NCBI GenBank assembly: GCA_030522415.1
Contig: CM060107.1
Span: forward strand, 21,054,071-21,118,070
Source: Channallabes apus
Lineage: Eukaryota; Chordata; Actinopteri; Siluriformes; Clariidae
Length of the DNA: 64,000 nucleotides
Reading direction: 5' to 3'
The notes below the pieces were generated by a model. That model did no database searches, was not told where the DNA came from, and saw only the letters and a program-made list of their open reading frames with translations. Made by a program: the position numbers and the translations under genes. This document shows, piece after piece, positions 31,301-43,229 of the stretch (positions within the stretch are counted from its first letter, which is position 1; the number at the start of each line of letters is the position of its first letter).

Positions 31301-31400
31301 ACGCAATGATGGAATGGCACCCTGTTCAGGGGGTGCCCAGTCTTGTGCCCTAAGCCTCCTCTGCGGGACTCCAGCACCCCCATGATAGAAGAATAAATAA
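31012..31400 (+). repeat. Mermaid/V-SINE-like SINE with internal GT array
   Basis: Complete copy. tRNA-like head with ATGGCTTAGTGGTTAGCACC (A box) and GGGTTTAATTCACGC (degenerate B box); central block GTTTGCATGTTTTTCCTG and ATAATTGGCGCTCCCAAATT; an expanded GT array (31205-31299); then GGAATGGCACCCTGTTCAGG and a 3' end AGAATAAATAAATG. Confidence 0.85.
31205..31299. repeat. (GT)n microsatellite, 95 bp
   Basis: Almost pure GT, at the SINE position where other copies have a short CA/GT run. Confidence 0.97.
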
Positions 31401-31924
31401 ATGTATTGAATGGAATATATTTATTAAATGAGTGAATTTAGTATTAAAATATTATGTACAAATAATAAGAGGGATAAAACACTTAGACAATCTGATTGGT
31501 AAAAGTAACTCCACTTTAGTTATTTGCTTATAGACCTGGTTATTTTCACATATACTATAATAGCAGCATGCCCTGCCAGGTCAGTCATTACATATAGACT
31601 AAAATATTCTCTGCATTTTTGGGCATTAATTCATTCGATCCTTAATTGATGAAGTGTATGTTTTACTTTTGTGTTTGTCTTTTTATTAAATGTATACAAT
31701 TTTATTATAGTTTAATCCAAATTGCTAAAGCATTTATTATGGTGACAATATTTTGTTGCAGTGACAACATTTTGGGCTCCTCAGGTCTTCTCAGGCTCAG
31801 CCCTCCATGTTAACCTGATGGGAATGATGGATTCACTGAGCTCAGGTGACATTGCTCACCTTGAGCAGAGACACATTAATATGCATGAGACAGAAGGCAG
31901 CGTCTCTCTTTTTCTTTCTCACAC

Positions 31925-31962
<38 letters not shown>

Positions 31963-32814
31963 ACACAGATTTCATTCCCAGTTTAAGCTAAGAGGATGAC
32001 AGGGCCCTCAGATTCTTAATGAGTACCAGGAAAGGTGAGAGAGGCACATTAATGATGGAATATTTTATCTTATCAGGTCTTAGAATGATAACAGTGGAAA
32101 CGTCACACGGTCCTAGCTGCGAAAAGCACTGTTGCCATATTCAACGTGTTGCCATGTACTACAGTAGGTGTCCGTGTGCACGTAGTTTTTATATGACTCG
32201 TTCTGTGAGTGTGTGCATTTTCTCCCCATGGAAACCAAAGTTGAACAGAGGGATGGGAAATGCCTGGTTAATAATGAATGAAGGAGACACAGACACGGTT
32301 CAGGAGATATCAGTGCATCACCATGGCTGTCACACTCCCACAGCTTCCCAGCGTCACACCATCAAAGCTTTCCTCCATGTTGGCTAGAGATGATCTGCCA
32401 CTGAGTGTTACCATGGTGATAGGAATACAACTACTTGTGTCTATGAGGTGCATCCTTGTCCCTTAGTGTTTTCTAAAAGTATCCTGCTGTTATTCAGCCA
32501 ATTAGAAATATTATTCTCCATAATTTTTTCCAGATGCTAGATTCTTCAGGGGTTCTTTGGATATTTACAAGTTTTTTCGCCCAAATGCAATTTTTTAAAA
32601 GCAGACAAAATGAAATGTAGTTAGAGTATAAAATGTTCAAAAATCAAAAGCTTGAACAAACTGGCTCATGTATGGTACAGTATGTAATGAAAATACAAAA
32701 TAACACTCTATATAGTGGCCAGAAAAGTATTAAACAGATGTGAACCTTTTCTCTGCAATAACTGCTTCATCCATTAAGTTTCATAAGAATCTGAAGCCAA
32801 AAAGGAACATTGGG
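31401..32814. other. Unique DNA, possible conserved block at 31750-31915
   Basis: No gene. 31750-31915 is repeat-free, moderately GC-rich and ends next to a CA microsatellite (31919-31968); it holds CATTAATATGCATGAG and AGGTGACATTGCTCACC. The rest is AT-rich and unremarkable. Confidence 0.35.
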
Positions 32815-33620
32815 CAAGGAACACACCCTGTACAGGATACAGGTTCATCACAGAGCACCATGCACACAATACTAATAAATACCAGAGGTGGAAAGTAATG
32901 AATTACATTTACTCGCATTATTGTAATTGAGTAGATTTTTTTTTGTGCATTTCTATTTTTTAAAGGAGTTTTTAAATTCTGTAATTTTACTTTTACTTAA
33001 GTATGTTTTGTTTAAAGTATTGTACCTCACTACATTTTAAATCATATTCTCTACTGAGTAAAAAATAAATGAATAAAAATGAAACATAATACAAATAATA
33101 CAACGGGGAAGGAAAAAAATTGCACCCCGGAAACCACTGCACTGATTGATTGATGGGCGTGGAGAACAAACGCGCTAAATTCACAAGAACGATGGAGACG
33201 GACAAAACAGATGCCAGTGATGCAGACACAGCAAAGTGAAATGTCAACAAATTCTTATGAAGCAAACCCCTGGTCATATTTAAGCGACCACTTTGATTTC
33301 AAGCACAACAAAGGGAACAGATTTATTATGCAAGGGTGTTCCATCCCCCATCCCACCCCCGCTGTTAAAAAAAAAAAAAAAAAGGAACTCAGTAACTTTT
33401 ACTCTGAGTAAATTTTTAATGAGCTACTTTTTACTTTTACTTGAGTGGATTTTTATGAGGGTAACTTTACTTGTACTGTACTTCAGTAAAAGTTCTCTAA
33501 AGTAACAGTACTTTTACATGAATACAAAATTTTATTATTCTTTCCACCTCTGATAAATACACACAATCATTCATGGGGTCAACGTAGAGATAGCATTCAC
33601 TTACAAGTTTTTTTGGGAGA
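32815..33620 (-). repeat. Decayed Mermaid-like SINE relic split by a MITE
   Basis: 32815-32882 (GGAACACACCCTGTACAGG, then CATCACAGAGCACCATGCAC) resembles the minus-strand SINE 3' half. It resumes after the MITE at 33553 with ACACACAATCATTCATGGGG. Strongly diverged. Confidence 0.45.
32883..33552. mobile_element. hAT-type MITE with perfect 8-bp target duplication
   Basis: 670 bp. The ends CAGAGGTGGAAAG and, inverted, CAGAGGTGGAAAG match exactly. ATAAATAC occurs at 32875-32882 and 33553-33560. Internal subterminal repeats include ACTTTTACTT runs. No transposase. Confidence 0.92.
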
Positions 33621-33827
33621 ATCTGGAAACGTAGGCTCAAACAGGGACCGCTGAAGCTGTATACTGTAGCAACAATAATACTCAACTTAAACAAATAGGC
33701 TTAGAGCATGTTGTCTGCTTTATAGTTCCAACTGACTGGAATGTATAGGTGGACAATATCTTATTTTTAAGCATATGTTCTGTCACATAAAAATAGATTT
33801 GCCTCTAGATAGGTGTTATAATGGCAG

Positions 33828-34157
33828 TTAAAGGGGAGCTATTATGCAAAATTCACCTTTTAGTCATTTTGGACATTCAGATGGGTCTCAGGTGTTCATG
33901 TACATTCCATGTGTTTTTTTTCTCCATATTTGTATTATCCCAGGCTTAAACAGGCCAATTAAATTTTAATTCTCTGGAAAACCATATCATAGGGGTAACT
34001 CATTCACATAGACACTGAAAGGCGCATTTGCAGTAGGAGTGAAATGAAGTAAGCTTGAGGTACGAAAAAATGCTTTATCTGATGTGCATTAACAGATACG
34101 CATTAACAGATAGACCCGTGTTAACTTATTAAAGAAAAGAAAATATGGGACCTTTAA
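33828..34157. mobile_element. MITE with TTAAAGG-type ends
   Basis: 330 bp from TTAAAGGGGAGCTATTATGC to the inverted end ATGGGACCTTTAA. The TTAA at each side may be part of the ends or a TTAA target duplication, as in piggyBac- or Kolobok-like MITEs. A relative lies at 48853-49340. Confidence 0.65.
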
Positions 34158-34544
34158 AAGAACGTGAGGAGAATATCAGAAAAAGTGCACCGACCCTACT
34201 TTTAATTTGTGAAGCATCAAAGATACTCCATACAACCGTTGTCATAACAACTCAAAGTCTTCAAAGACAGCTCGTATGGATTCTCTCATAAAACCTTTTC
34301 GTTTTCTTAGCTATTCAAACTGCTTGACATTAAAAATGTGAAACAGGTAAGAAAAAAAAAGAGAAGGGGAAAAAAAAGCAAGGATTTATTCTTAGCACAT
34401 CCCAGTCTGTCATACACATGGAAAAATGTTCAGAGATGTGCATCATATTCAGTCTATTTGTGTCTGGAGCTATATTCATCTCTGTTCATGTGAATCAATA
34501 AAGACAGATGTCCATGACTTCCCTTCACTGTGTCCACACACTGT

Positions 34545-34715
34545 AGACACTATACAGGGTCATAGGGGACCTGGAGGTGGGGTAAATACACACACATTAT
34601 GCGTAATTTGGGAATTTAAATTAGCCTAATCTGCATATTTTTGGACTTTGGGAGGAAACAGGCGTACCCGGAGGAAACCCACCAAGCACGAGGAGAAACA
34701 GGCAATGACAGAGCA
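34545..34715 (-). repeat. Mermaid/V-SINE-like SINE, decayed
   Basis: Contains GGTCATAGGGGACCTGGAG, TTAGCCTAATCTGCATATTT, TTGGACTTTGGGAGGAAAC and GGAGGAAACCCACCAAGCAC on the minus-strand layout; the head is missing. Confidence 0.75.
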
Positions 34716-35436
34716 AAAATGTTCTACCAAATTCTCATATTACTGTATTATTATTTTTGGTCATTGAAACAACATAAAACAACCAAAAGCATGATCAGAT
34801 GTATCTGTGCCACGTCTTTGCCTATGGGAACCATTTTGTAGATTTTTTTGCTTAGTCATGTTTGTATAGATGTTTTGCCTTCGGCTGCGAACAGAATAAA
34901 AGTCACTTGTACTGTAGCTACCACAGAGTGTGTCGTGTGTATGGTGGAGAGAAAGGTAGCAGCTCTTTGGTGGAGAGGGAGATATGGAAATATCTGACTT
35001 TTAGAGCACATAGAGGAGGAAGATCGGGCTATCAATCATTTAATGGTAGAATAGGAGAGGAATGTACGTACATGTCCTCAAATGTCTTTTGTGGCAGTGA
35101 CCTGATATTCAGTTAGTGGCACACATGAGACTGAATATCATATCAAACACACTCCACTATTTCGAAATTCATCCATCAGAGTTCTGACAAATGAGATGTA
35201 CACTACTGTAGTTGATCCTTTATATCTGAGGTAGAAACTGGCTATTTTTGTTTTTTGTTTTTTTAAGTAACACCATTTCATATTTTTATCACGATTTTTT
35301 AAAATCCAAAATCATAATGCATAGCCTCAGTAAAATTTATTTGGAGGTAAAATGTACAATTTTAGGTAAAATTTATATCCACTGACCTGATTTCCACCTA
35401 CGCTGTGTGATAAAGCATGCTGTTTTAGAATATATA
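34716..35436. other. Unique DNA, nothing recognised
   Basis: Only a short frame at 34862-35116 without recognisable content. Confidence 0.45.
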
Positions 35437-35981
35437 CACTACCGTTCAAAAGTTTGGTGTCACTTTCTAACTCCATGATGGTTCCTGATTTGTATTTCTT
35501 TCTACATTGTAAAGGAATGCTGAAGGCGTCCAAAAAATGCATTAATCTCCTTTGAACAGTTGATATTGAGATGTTTCTGCTCCTTCTGCTCTGTAAAGAC
35601 TTCATAACACCTCTAATCTGAGCTGCTGTTAATTGGTCATTTTTCAGGCTGATAACTCTACAGTAAATGAACTTCTCGTCTGCAGCAGAGGTAGGTTTTG
35701 GTCTCGTCCTCCTGGGACGGCCTTCATGAGAGCCAGTTTCATTATGGTGCTTGACGGATTTTGTAAATGCACTTGACAATACTGTTCTTGCAAGAACTAT
35801 TACAGAAAGGCCGACCTCTGTGTCTTAAAATAACAACTAACTGTTGTTTTTGTTGTTGTCACGTAATTACCTAATTCCACATGTGTTATTTTATAGTTTT
35901 GAAATCCCCAGTATTGTTGTAGAATGTAGAAAATAAATCACTAAACAAAAAGAAGTGACCCCGAACTTTTGAACGGTATTC
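35437..35981 (-). mobile_element. Tc1-like deletion derivative with only the HTH domain
   Basis: TA-flanked, with inverted ends CACTACCGTTCAAAAGTTTG and, at the right, GAATACCGTTCAAAAGTTCG. The minus-strand frame near 35779-35500 encodes KHHNETGSHEGRPRRTRP, then NDQLTAAQIRGVMKSLQS and ISISTVQRRL, the N-terminal helix-turn-helix DNA-binding region of a Tc1-like transposase. Everything downstream, including the catalytic domain, is deleted. Confidence 0.8.
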
Positions 35982-36023
35982 TATATATATATATGTTTAT
36001 TATTTTAATGTAAAGGTCTTTAC

Positions 36024-36305
36024 ATACCAGGTCGCGGGGGGCCTGGAGCCTATCCTAGGCCGGATACACCCTGGAATTCATCACAGCACACACACACACT
36101 CCTTCATGCAATTAAAATTGGGAACGCCAATTAGCATAATCTGTACTGTATGTCTTAGAACTGTGGGAGGAAAACCGGAGTACCCGTCGGAAACCCACCA
36201 AATACGGGGAGAACAAACTTCCTGCACACAGACCACGAGGTGGGAATCAAACTCATACCCAGGAGGTACAAGGCAACAGTGCTAACCACTAAGTCACCTT
36301 GCCGA
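36024..36305 (-). repeat. Mermaid/V-SINE-like SINE
   Basis: From GGTCGCGGGGGGCCTGGAGC through TTGGGAACGCCAATTAGC and CGGAAACCCACCAAATACGG to the head, GTGCTAACCACTAAGTCACC (complement of the A box). Fairly well preserved. Confidence 0.85.
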
Positions 36306-36781
36306 TCCTTAAGCAAACATATTATTATTTTTTATTTTTAGCCTTAGTTGCTTTTTAATATTGGAGAGCCATATGCAAATTGCATAAATATCACATGGTT
36401 ATAAAGATTCAGTTGAAATGAGAAAAGAGCAGACCATGTCCCCTCCTTTTCATTGCTTCACAGAAATAAAAATGCCTGTTGCTTCTTCAAATATCCTTAG
36501 GAACATTCTGTTAGGGTGTCTGTCTATTTAAGGAAAAACTAGCACATTATTAGTCAAATTCAAATTGCTGCTTAAACATTATACTGTACGTTTCCTGAAT
36601 GGGATTTACTTTAATTTGATCGCACGCTTCTTTGAAATATTCTGCTCATATCCTTGCTTTATACATAACTGGATTTTGCCTCAGAGTAGTGCAAATTGAC
36701 TAAAATGCATAATCAGGGCAATCCTTTTATAATTATTTCTAATGCCTATCTAGATAATTAATCTAAACCACTCGGGTGTAA

Positions 36782-37048
36782 TCAACTCGATTTGTCAAGG
36801 CATATTACTCCATAGACTTTCATACACTCCATTTCATTTCTTACTGATGCATCATCTTCACGGCTATCGCTGGTGTCCTCACTCTTGTGATGGTTGTCCG
36901 AGGAGCGCGAGTTTCTCTTGTGACTGGCATCAGTCCCCTCTGCTTGCCTCTCTCCATCTGTGCATGAACCAAGCAGAACAAAGCTGGTTACAATAGCAAA
37001 AGCCATAAAAGTAGGACTAGATGACATGGCAGAAATCTTCGTCTTCAT
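36782..37048 (-). CDS. Possible first coding exon of an unrecognised secreted protein
   Basis: The 88-aa frame begins MKTKISAMSSS, followed by a strongly hydrophobic stretch (residues about 12-27, MAFAIVTSFVLLGS) that looks like a signal peptide with cleavage near SCTDG. A very polar region rich in K, R, H, D, E and S follows, with a possible dibasic site (HKRNSR). A splice donor-like TCA then GTAAGAAATG at 36845/36844 would end the exon after 68 codons in phase 0; the remaining 20 codons would then be intron. An ATG codes either Met1 or Met8 as start. I do not recognise the family, and a chance frame remains possible. If real, further exons lie at lower coordinates. Confidence 0.35.
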   Translation of the reverse strand: MKTKISAMSSSPTFMAFAIVTSFVLLGSCTDGERQAEGTDASHKRNSRSSDNHHKSEDTSDSREDDASVRNEMECMKVYGVICLDKSS

Positions 37049-38049
37049 TTCATGTTATTTATTCAAAAATTCAGGAAATGCACTGAGGGCAAACTCATCA
37101 ATATCATTTGAATAAGAGACAGTGTTGGAAATCTAAACTAAAGCATAAATGTATCAAGTTAAACATTTATAACCATACACAACTAAGCTCGTGGGTAGTA
37201 TTTTAATATAGTAGAATGCAAATGTACAATACTGTAACAGATCTAAAGACATAAAGTAGGCCTATGTTTGCTGTTATAAGAATAAAACTGTTTATGATAC
37301 ATAATATATGTCCTTGAATTGTATACTGTACCACTATACACATCTACTGGATACACATCTACACATTTTACTAAAATAAAATATATGAACCAGCCTTGAT
37401 AGATCTTCTCAGTACATCCAAACCATGGACTCTATTATGAATACTCATCTTCAGAATTCCTCATTTTATATCATTTGAAATCTGCTTTTGTCCATCCCTT
37501 CTTTCCCTCAAATGAAACATTTTTATGAAACGTGGCTCTAAATAAAGCAGCCGTTACAGGAACTCAGTGTTCTACCAACTAAGTGTTACAGGTTCCGGGC
37601 CACTGACCCACTCCAGATGGATTATAGGATTTGCCTGTATAGTCTTCCATTAGACCTGAGACCAAAAGCTCACAGGGAACTTGGCAGAGTGATAAGGACA
37701 GAGCACCCTACAGAGAGAAGCATTAACCTCAGCGGAAGGATGATGTACTAATTTTAGTATCAGAAATCAAATGAGAAAATGAAGCACAAGGGAATTTCGA
37801 AATGGAAAATAAGGCAAAACATGGGGGCTATGTACATATGCAAGTACCTCTGGAGACGTAATTAAAACAACTTTGAAATGCTTAAATAATATTTTCATAT
37901 AATGGGAACAAGGGGCAAGAAACATGTCCAACCTTTTTACCCTCATAAATAATGTAATGGTCTATGAATATGCAAACAACATGCTAATTAAAGAATTAAA
38001 TCAACACCTTTCCCCTTTTTAGGTTAAGAGAATGAAACATCAGAAAACC
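37049..38049. other. Unique AT-rich DNA
   Basis: No repeat or gene recognised. If 36782-37048 is a first exon, this would hold its promoter; no TATA box or CpG-rich patch was obvious. Confidence 0.4.
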
Positions 38050-38520
38050 TCAGCATACAGTAGTTGTTGGTGCAAGATGGGATGGTTTGGGTATTTCAGA
38101 AACTGCTGATATGCTGAGATTTCTATCGACAACGCATAACTGTGCGAAAAAAGAAAAACACAAAAAGTTTCTGGTGAGCTGAACTTATGTGTGATGATAA
38201 GAGAAGATATAGAAAAATGATCAGGCAGGTTTGAACTGACAGGATAAGTCAAGCAGACACTCTGTACACATGTGGTGTACAGGAAAGCAGTTCAAGTTGA
38301 ACTTCAATGCAGATGCGTAACCACAGCAGAAAACCACACCGGATTCTCATCCTGTCTGCCAACACCAGGAATCTGAGGCTACTGTTGGCGCAGCCTTACT
38401 GATACCGTGGCATGCAGATGGTAGGGTCAGAATTTGGTGCCAGGAGCATGACTGGATGGACCCACCTGTTCAGGCTGCTGGTGGTGGTGATGTAATGGTG
38501 CGAGGAAAGTTTTCTTAGTA
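38050..38520 (+). pseudogene. Tc1-like transposase relic
   Basis: Decayed copy of a Tc1-like family: CTCTGTACACATGTGGTG, CAACACCAGGAATCTGAGGC, then GCAGATGGTAGGGTCAGAAT and AGGCTGCTGGTGGTGGTG then ATGTAATGGTG, the last encoding the block before the MVWG-type motif. Frameshifts and stops throughout; no ends defined. Confidence 0.6.
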
Positions 38521-38794
38521 GACTTAAGACCGCATTAAAAAAAAAACTAAAATTGCAGTGTCATTGTTTGAAGGCCAGAGCCTAACTCAATACTGGTAAA
38601 CATAAACAGTGTTTTTATTTCAAGTTCCACAAATTACACAGGTTTAATCCATTAGGGAAAAAAATAAGCTCATACATAATGCTCCCTCAGTTGGATTTAT
38701 ACAGAAACACTGAGAAAGTCTTAATGGAAAATGTGAAAATAACAAAGAGAAAGATTACCTTACACTTAAACTATGGACAATTTTGAAATGCCAC

Positions 38795-38925
38795 TTACCC
38801 TACTCTGCATGGCTTTGGACTGTGAGACAAAACCCAGCAAGCAAACTCCATACTGTACACACAAATGTGAAGCATGAAGCAAACCCTCGGTCAATGCAGC
38901 GCCGTGCTGCCTATCCGAGTCATAA
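38795..38925 (-). repeat. Mermaid-like SINE relic
   Basis: CTTTGGACTGTGAGACAAAA, CCCAGCAAGCAAACTCCATA and CAGCGCCGTGCTGCC match the central block and head of minus-strand copies. Both ends are eroded. Confidence 0.5.
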
Positions 38926-40071
38926 TTTGGATGAAAACAAAGAACGTTACATAATTTGTGTACACTGTCCAGACCTGCAGATATCATGGATATCTTTCAT
39001 TTTAATTTTAACAAATGCTACGTCTAGGAACAACTTAATGGCCCTGTCTTTTCCCTTCCTCATCCGCAGACAATCATACGCAGGCAACAGGCAACTGAAA
39101 GCAACTAACACAATAGAGGGGGAAAAAATCAATATGTGAGTCTGCCTAGAGAAAAACCAGCCATTAAAACATAATGAGATGTTATGGTTTTCTGGATATG
39201 TGCACTAAATGCAGCCTGAGTAAGTTTATGAGCATATAGCATCATCCTAGTAGCGAGAGACTCTCTGTGCTGCTGCATGACACCAATGCACAGACTTCCA
39301 ATCTACTCCTCATCTCAATCAATACCATAATAAAACCTGTATCAGCCAAAACCAGATGAAATAAAAGCCGTTCACTAAAAGTCTCCTTTGTGGATTTAAG
39401 ATCCGCTCAGAGATTGATTCAAAACTTTTTTTTTCTTTCAATTGTGTATGCTATTTCAAATCCAATACTAAAAAAACAAATATGTCATGTGATATAGTAG
39501 GATGCAGACATAGTTGTGCTCAGTGTCTTCAACTTTTAACATTCCAATCAGAAACCAGCTATCTAAAAAAAAAACATACTCCTGGAATAGGATCCCTTTA
39601 TTTCGGCCAGTTTTGATGACAGACATTTTTTTTTCTCCGCGTAGGCAGATTTCACTTCAGCAAACTCCAGAATTAATTGAAACTTTTAACAACTAGAACT
39701 GAGGAACGACTACATGGAAAAATAAGTAAATGAAGTGTCTCCTAGTAAAGTAATACTCTTCTTTGTCTTCATAGCTTAGCAGCCATTCAGTGGTTAAAAC
39801 TGATTAGCTAATGAGCTAACAAATGAGCCACAGCCACAGTCCAGGCTGAACGAAAGAAGTCCCTCATTGCGACAAAGTATGTGACCGTTTTGAAATAAAA
39901 ATCTGAACATTAAATGGAGAAAATAAGGGAGAAAAGTGATGATTGTATAAATACGTTGTGATTACATAACTCTGGTTTACAAGCTTATACACCATAAACG
40001 TAGTTTTGATCTTAGTCAAATTGTAAAGGACAAAAAAAATGCAATATATTATGAAAACTACGTATGTATGC
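38926..40071. other. Unique AT-rich DNA
   Basis: No gene or named repeat seen; short frames near 38947-39139 and 39514-39696 have no recognisable content. Confidence 0.45.
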
Positions 40072-40347
40072 CTACAAATTTGGAGATAAAGTCAGAGAGG
40101 CCAGATTGAGGTGGTTTGGACATGTTCAGAGGAGAGATGGTGAATATATCGGTAGAAGGATGCTGAGGTTGGAACTGCCAGGCAGGAGGTCTAGAGGAAG
40201 ACCAAAGAGGAGATTTATGGATGCAGTGAGAGAGGACATGAAGTTAGTTGGTGTGAGAGAAGAGGATGCAGAGGATAGGGTTAGATGGAGGCAGATGATT
40301 CGCTGTGGCGACCCCTGAAAGGGAACAGCCGAAAGACAAAGAAGAAT
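40072..40347 (+). pseudogene. RTE-type LINE, 3' end only
   Basis: The frame ending at 40318 encodes VREARLRWFGHVQRRDGEYI, then GRRSRGRPKRRFMDAVREDM and RVRWRQMIRCGDP before a stop, the usual C-terminus of this LINE class. The 3' tail CGCTGTGGCGACCCCTGAAA then GGGAACAGCCGAAAGAC follows. Severely 5'-truncated. The tail matches the tRNA-Gly SINE tails in this window, pointing to a shared retrotransposition machinery. Confidence 0.85.
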
Positions 40348-41573
40348 GTAGGCCTATAAATAAAAAAAAACCTGTGCAATTTAATCGATTGTGCAACTTA
40401 CAAAAAATCTCTTCTTTGTCGATGGCTAGCAGCTCTACATGTGTTCATCTCATCTGAGTCTTTTGAACATCACACTACAGATGTACTTTGCTTTTCGCTT
40501 TTGTAATAACCTCCATCTTCTGCAAAGGCTTTTAACACAGCAGTGGGGATTCGGTCCCAAGATCATTAGTAAGGTTTGCGAAAGACCACCATATGGATGT
40601 GAAGCTCAGGTGTACATATACTTTTGGCTGCATAGATATCGATCATGATCGCTAAGCTAATGTACGCTAATCGAGGTGGTCAAGTCTACATTCAAATTAC
40701 CAGCCTGAAGTGACTCAATTCTCATTTTTTAGGGATTCGTTCTTAAATGAAAGAGTGTTCACACAATTATGACGTTTTAACCCAGACAACATGAGCGAAG
40801 ACATATCGATGAAGAGAAGTGTCCTCGTTAGAGTCAGACAGAAGTCATTTGTAATTATAAATGTGAACCAAGAATGACCAAAGAATCTGATCTGAAATCT
40901 GATTCAGTTTATGTTTATAATTTTATCCATCTGTCCATTTTATCCATCCAATCTTCATCTGGACCACCACATGCATATTAAAGCATGATTAGCATGAGCT
41001 TGAAAGGTAGCCAATGTTTTCAACGTATTTAACACACGGCTCCTAATTAAGAATGTCTCCTCTGACAATCAGAAAAAAGATAGTAAGCTACAGTGAATAA
41101 ACAGACACAGAACTAAAGATATGGCACATGATGATGAACTGATGTCTCTAGAGGTTACTTTTGATTTAAAGTGAAAGAGACCCTTCTGAAGGTCGTTCCT
41201 TTCCAAGCAGCTGCATCCAGAATAAAACACAGCTACTATAAACTCTATCATATTGCTTCGCTTGTTTCTTCTTTTGAATGCTGGGTCATGCCTGATGACA
41301 AAAAAAATGTAAAATGACGTGTTGGATGTGACAGTGAGTGTGTTAGAACAGCTCCTGTGACAGCAGTGTGGCTTAAATCAGAATATAACGCAGGAGGATG
41401 CCTTCGTCGTGGCCTTCTACCATTTACACAACTCATCTCCAGTCAAAATATGCATGAGCCACAGAAGGCATGAGAAAGTGCCTCCTTTTTACCACAAGTT
41501 GTCTGTGTGCAAAGGCTGGAAATTAATAGTTGCCCCCAAGACTGAAATGCACACACACATACAGTAGACATAC

Positions 41574-41645
<72 letters not shown>

Positions 41646-43229
41646 GAGTTGCCTTCTATTTGGAACTATGTGTCATCAAACTGCATGAAAAAAGTGCTTA
41701 GCGTGAACAACCTCGACATGAGCATGAAGTCGATGAGAAAGAAAAAGCCTTATCGTCTTCTCTGGAACATACTTCACTGAATCATAGTGGCAGCATCTGT
41801 GCCGGTTTGATAACTATTGTCAGATGTTGGCAGTTAGTGGGCAAAGCGGATAAATAATAAAAGCCTGAAGCTGCAAGTGTTGTCACATAATCTTTAGCAG
41901 ATCGTCCAGTCAAGTGCCACATGAAAATGTGCTTTTCGACTGCGTACAGCACTGACGGAGCATTCGAAAGCCGATGGTTTTCGAGACACACCTCCGTCGG
42001 GGTTGTTGATGGGCAGAGAGGCAGAGAGTAAAGAGACCGAACCTGAGAATAGAGAGAGAAAGCAGAAAGTGCGGGTGTGGTGAGTGACCCGAGTCTCTGC
42101 CTGAGATCAGCTGTTAGAGGCTTAATGAAATAATTAAGACGCAGTCAGGAGGTTAATGAGAGCCAATCAACAATTTCACCCCTGATGTTAGTGATTGGGA
42201 GAGAGAGAGAGAGAGAGAGAGAGTGGGAGAGTGGGAACGAGAAAGACAGAGGGCACATGAGGCTGAGGGAGCGACTTGAGAAGGGGATTCATGTCTTAAA
42301 TAGTATCATACAGTTCAAAAGACTCCAGCTTTAACAGTAAACATGCAAATAGAATCCACAAATAGCATTTGCTAAGTATACTGGATACTGAATGAGGTTG
42401 AAAGTGCAGGGCTACAGGTTGTCAGTCCAGAATTGTGTGATCATGTGAAAAGATGCCCTTTCAATAATTCAGGCGAATTCATTTCATCGACCAAATCAGT
42501 ACGTCATCATTTCAGACAAAACAATCATTTCTGAGACACTGAAACATAACCCAAGACATGTTGACTGCTGACAATAAAAAAAAAGTTCCATCTTATTAAC
42601 TTAAAGAGCACAATTCACCTACAATATGTTACAAGTAAAGTAGAGCCTTAAAACAATACAAAGATCCTTATATAAAGAATATACACACTAAAGATAGAAA
42701 TCACAATTACCAAGGACTACGTAGATCATACAACATTATTGCTATTATAAAAAAAATATATCACTATTTTATTGACATCCTGATTCAGTATTACATTTTT
42801 CTCTTTTATCTTTTTTTCAGATTTCGTTTGCTCTGGCCATACAGGATGCTGTGCTGCCTGTCAATGTGTGAATAGTTAAAAGCTCACCACCAGTAGTGTT
42901 AAAGAGGAACGACAATATTTGACCATCTCAAATGCAAACATGTTTAGTTTAAAACATTTTTAAAAAATACATTTTGCACAAGAATTACCCTTTTTTCACT
43001 TTTCTCTAATACACATCAACACTTACTTTCTAATCATTACTTTATCAATCATTTCTTCATTTCATTCATTCATTTACTGTTAATTAACCTTAATTTACAC
43101 AGAAATTGCAATTACAGTCAACTGGCTCACGAAAACTAGCTAAAATTATTAGAAATAACTAAAACAATCACCCATACAATGATTACTAAACAAACATGGA
43201 ACCCATGTCCATTTATGTTTAGAAGGGTT
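40348..43229. other. Unique DNA with microsatellites and enhancer-like patches
   Basis: No gene recognised. 41577-41643 is (AC)n and 42199-42223 is (GA)n. 42040-42190 is repeat-free with CTTAATGAAATAATTAAG and AGCCAATCAACAATTTC, a homeodomain/CCAAT-like composition. 41030-41075 has CTCCTAATTAAGAATGTC. Confidence 0.4.
41577..41643. repeat. (AC)n microsatellite, 67 bp
   Basis: Pure AC array. Confidence 0.97.

Noticed and set aside
31006..31383. 125-aa frame rich in TH repeats, and similar frames at 41443, 47530, 47735 and 55352
   Set aside because: Produced by CA/GT microsatellites.
34862..35116. 84-aa frame with several cysteines
   Set aside because: No recognisable fold, weak start context, no splice signals, and flanked by repeat relics.
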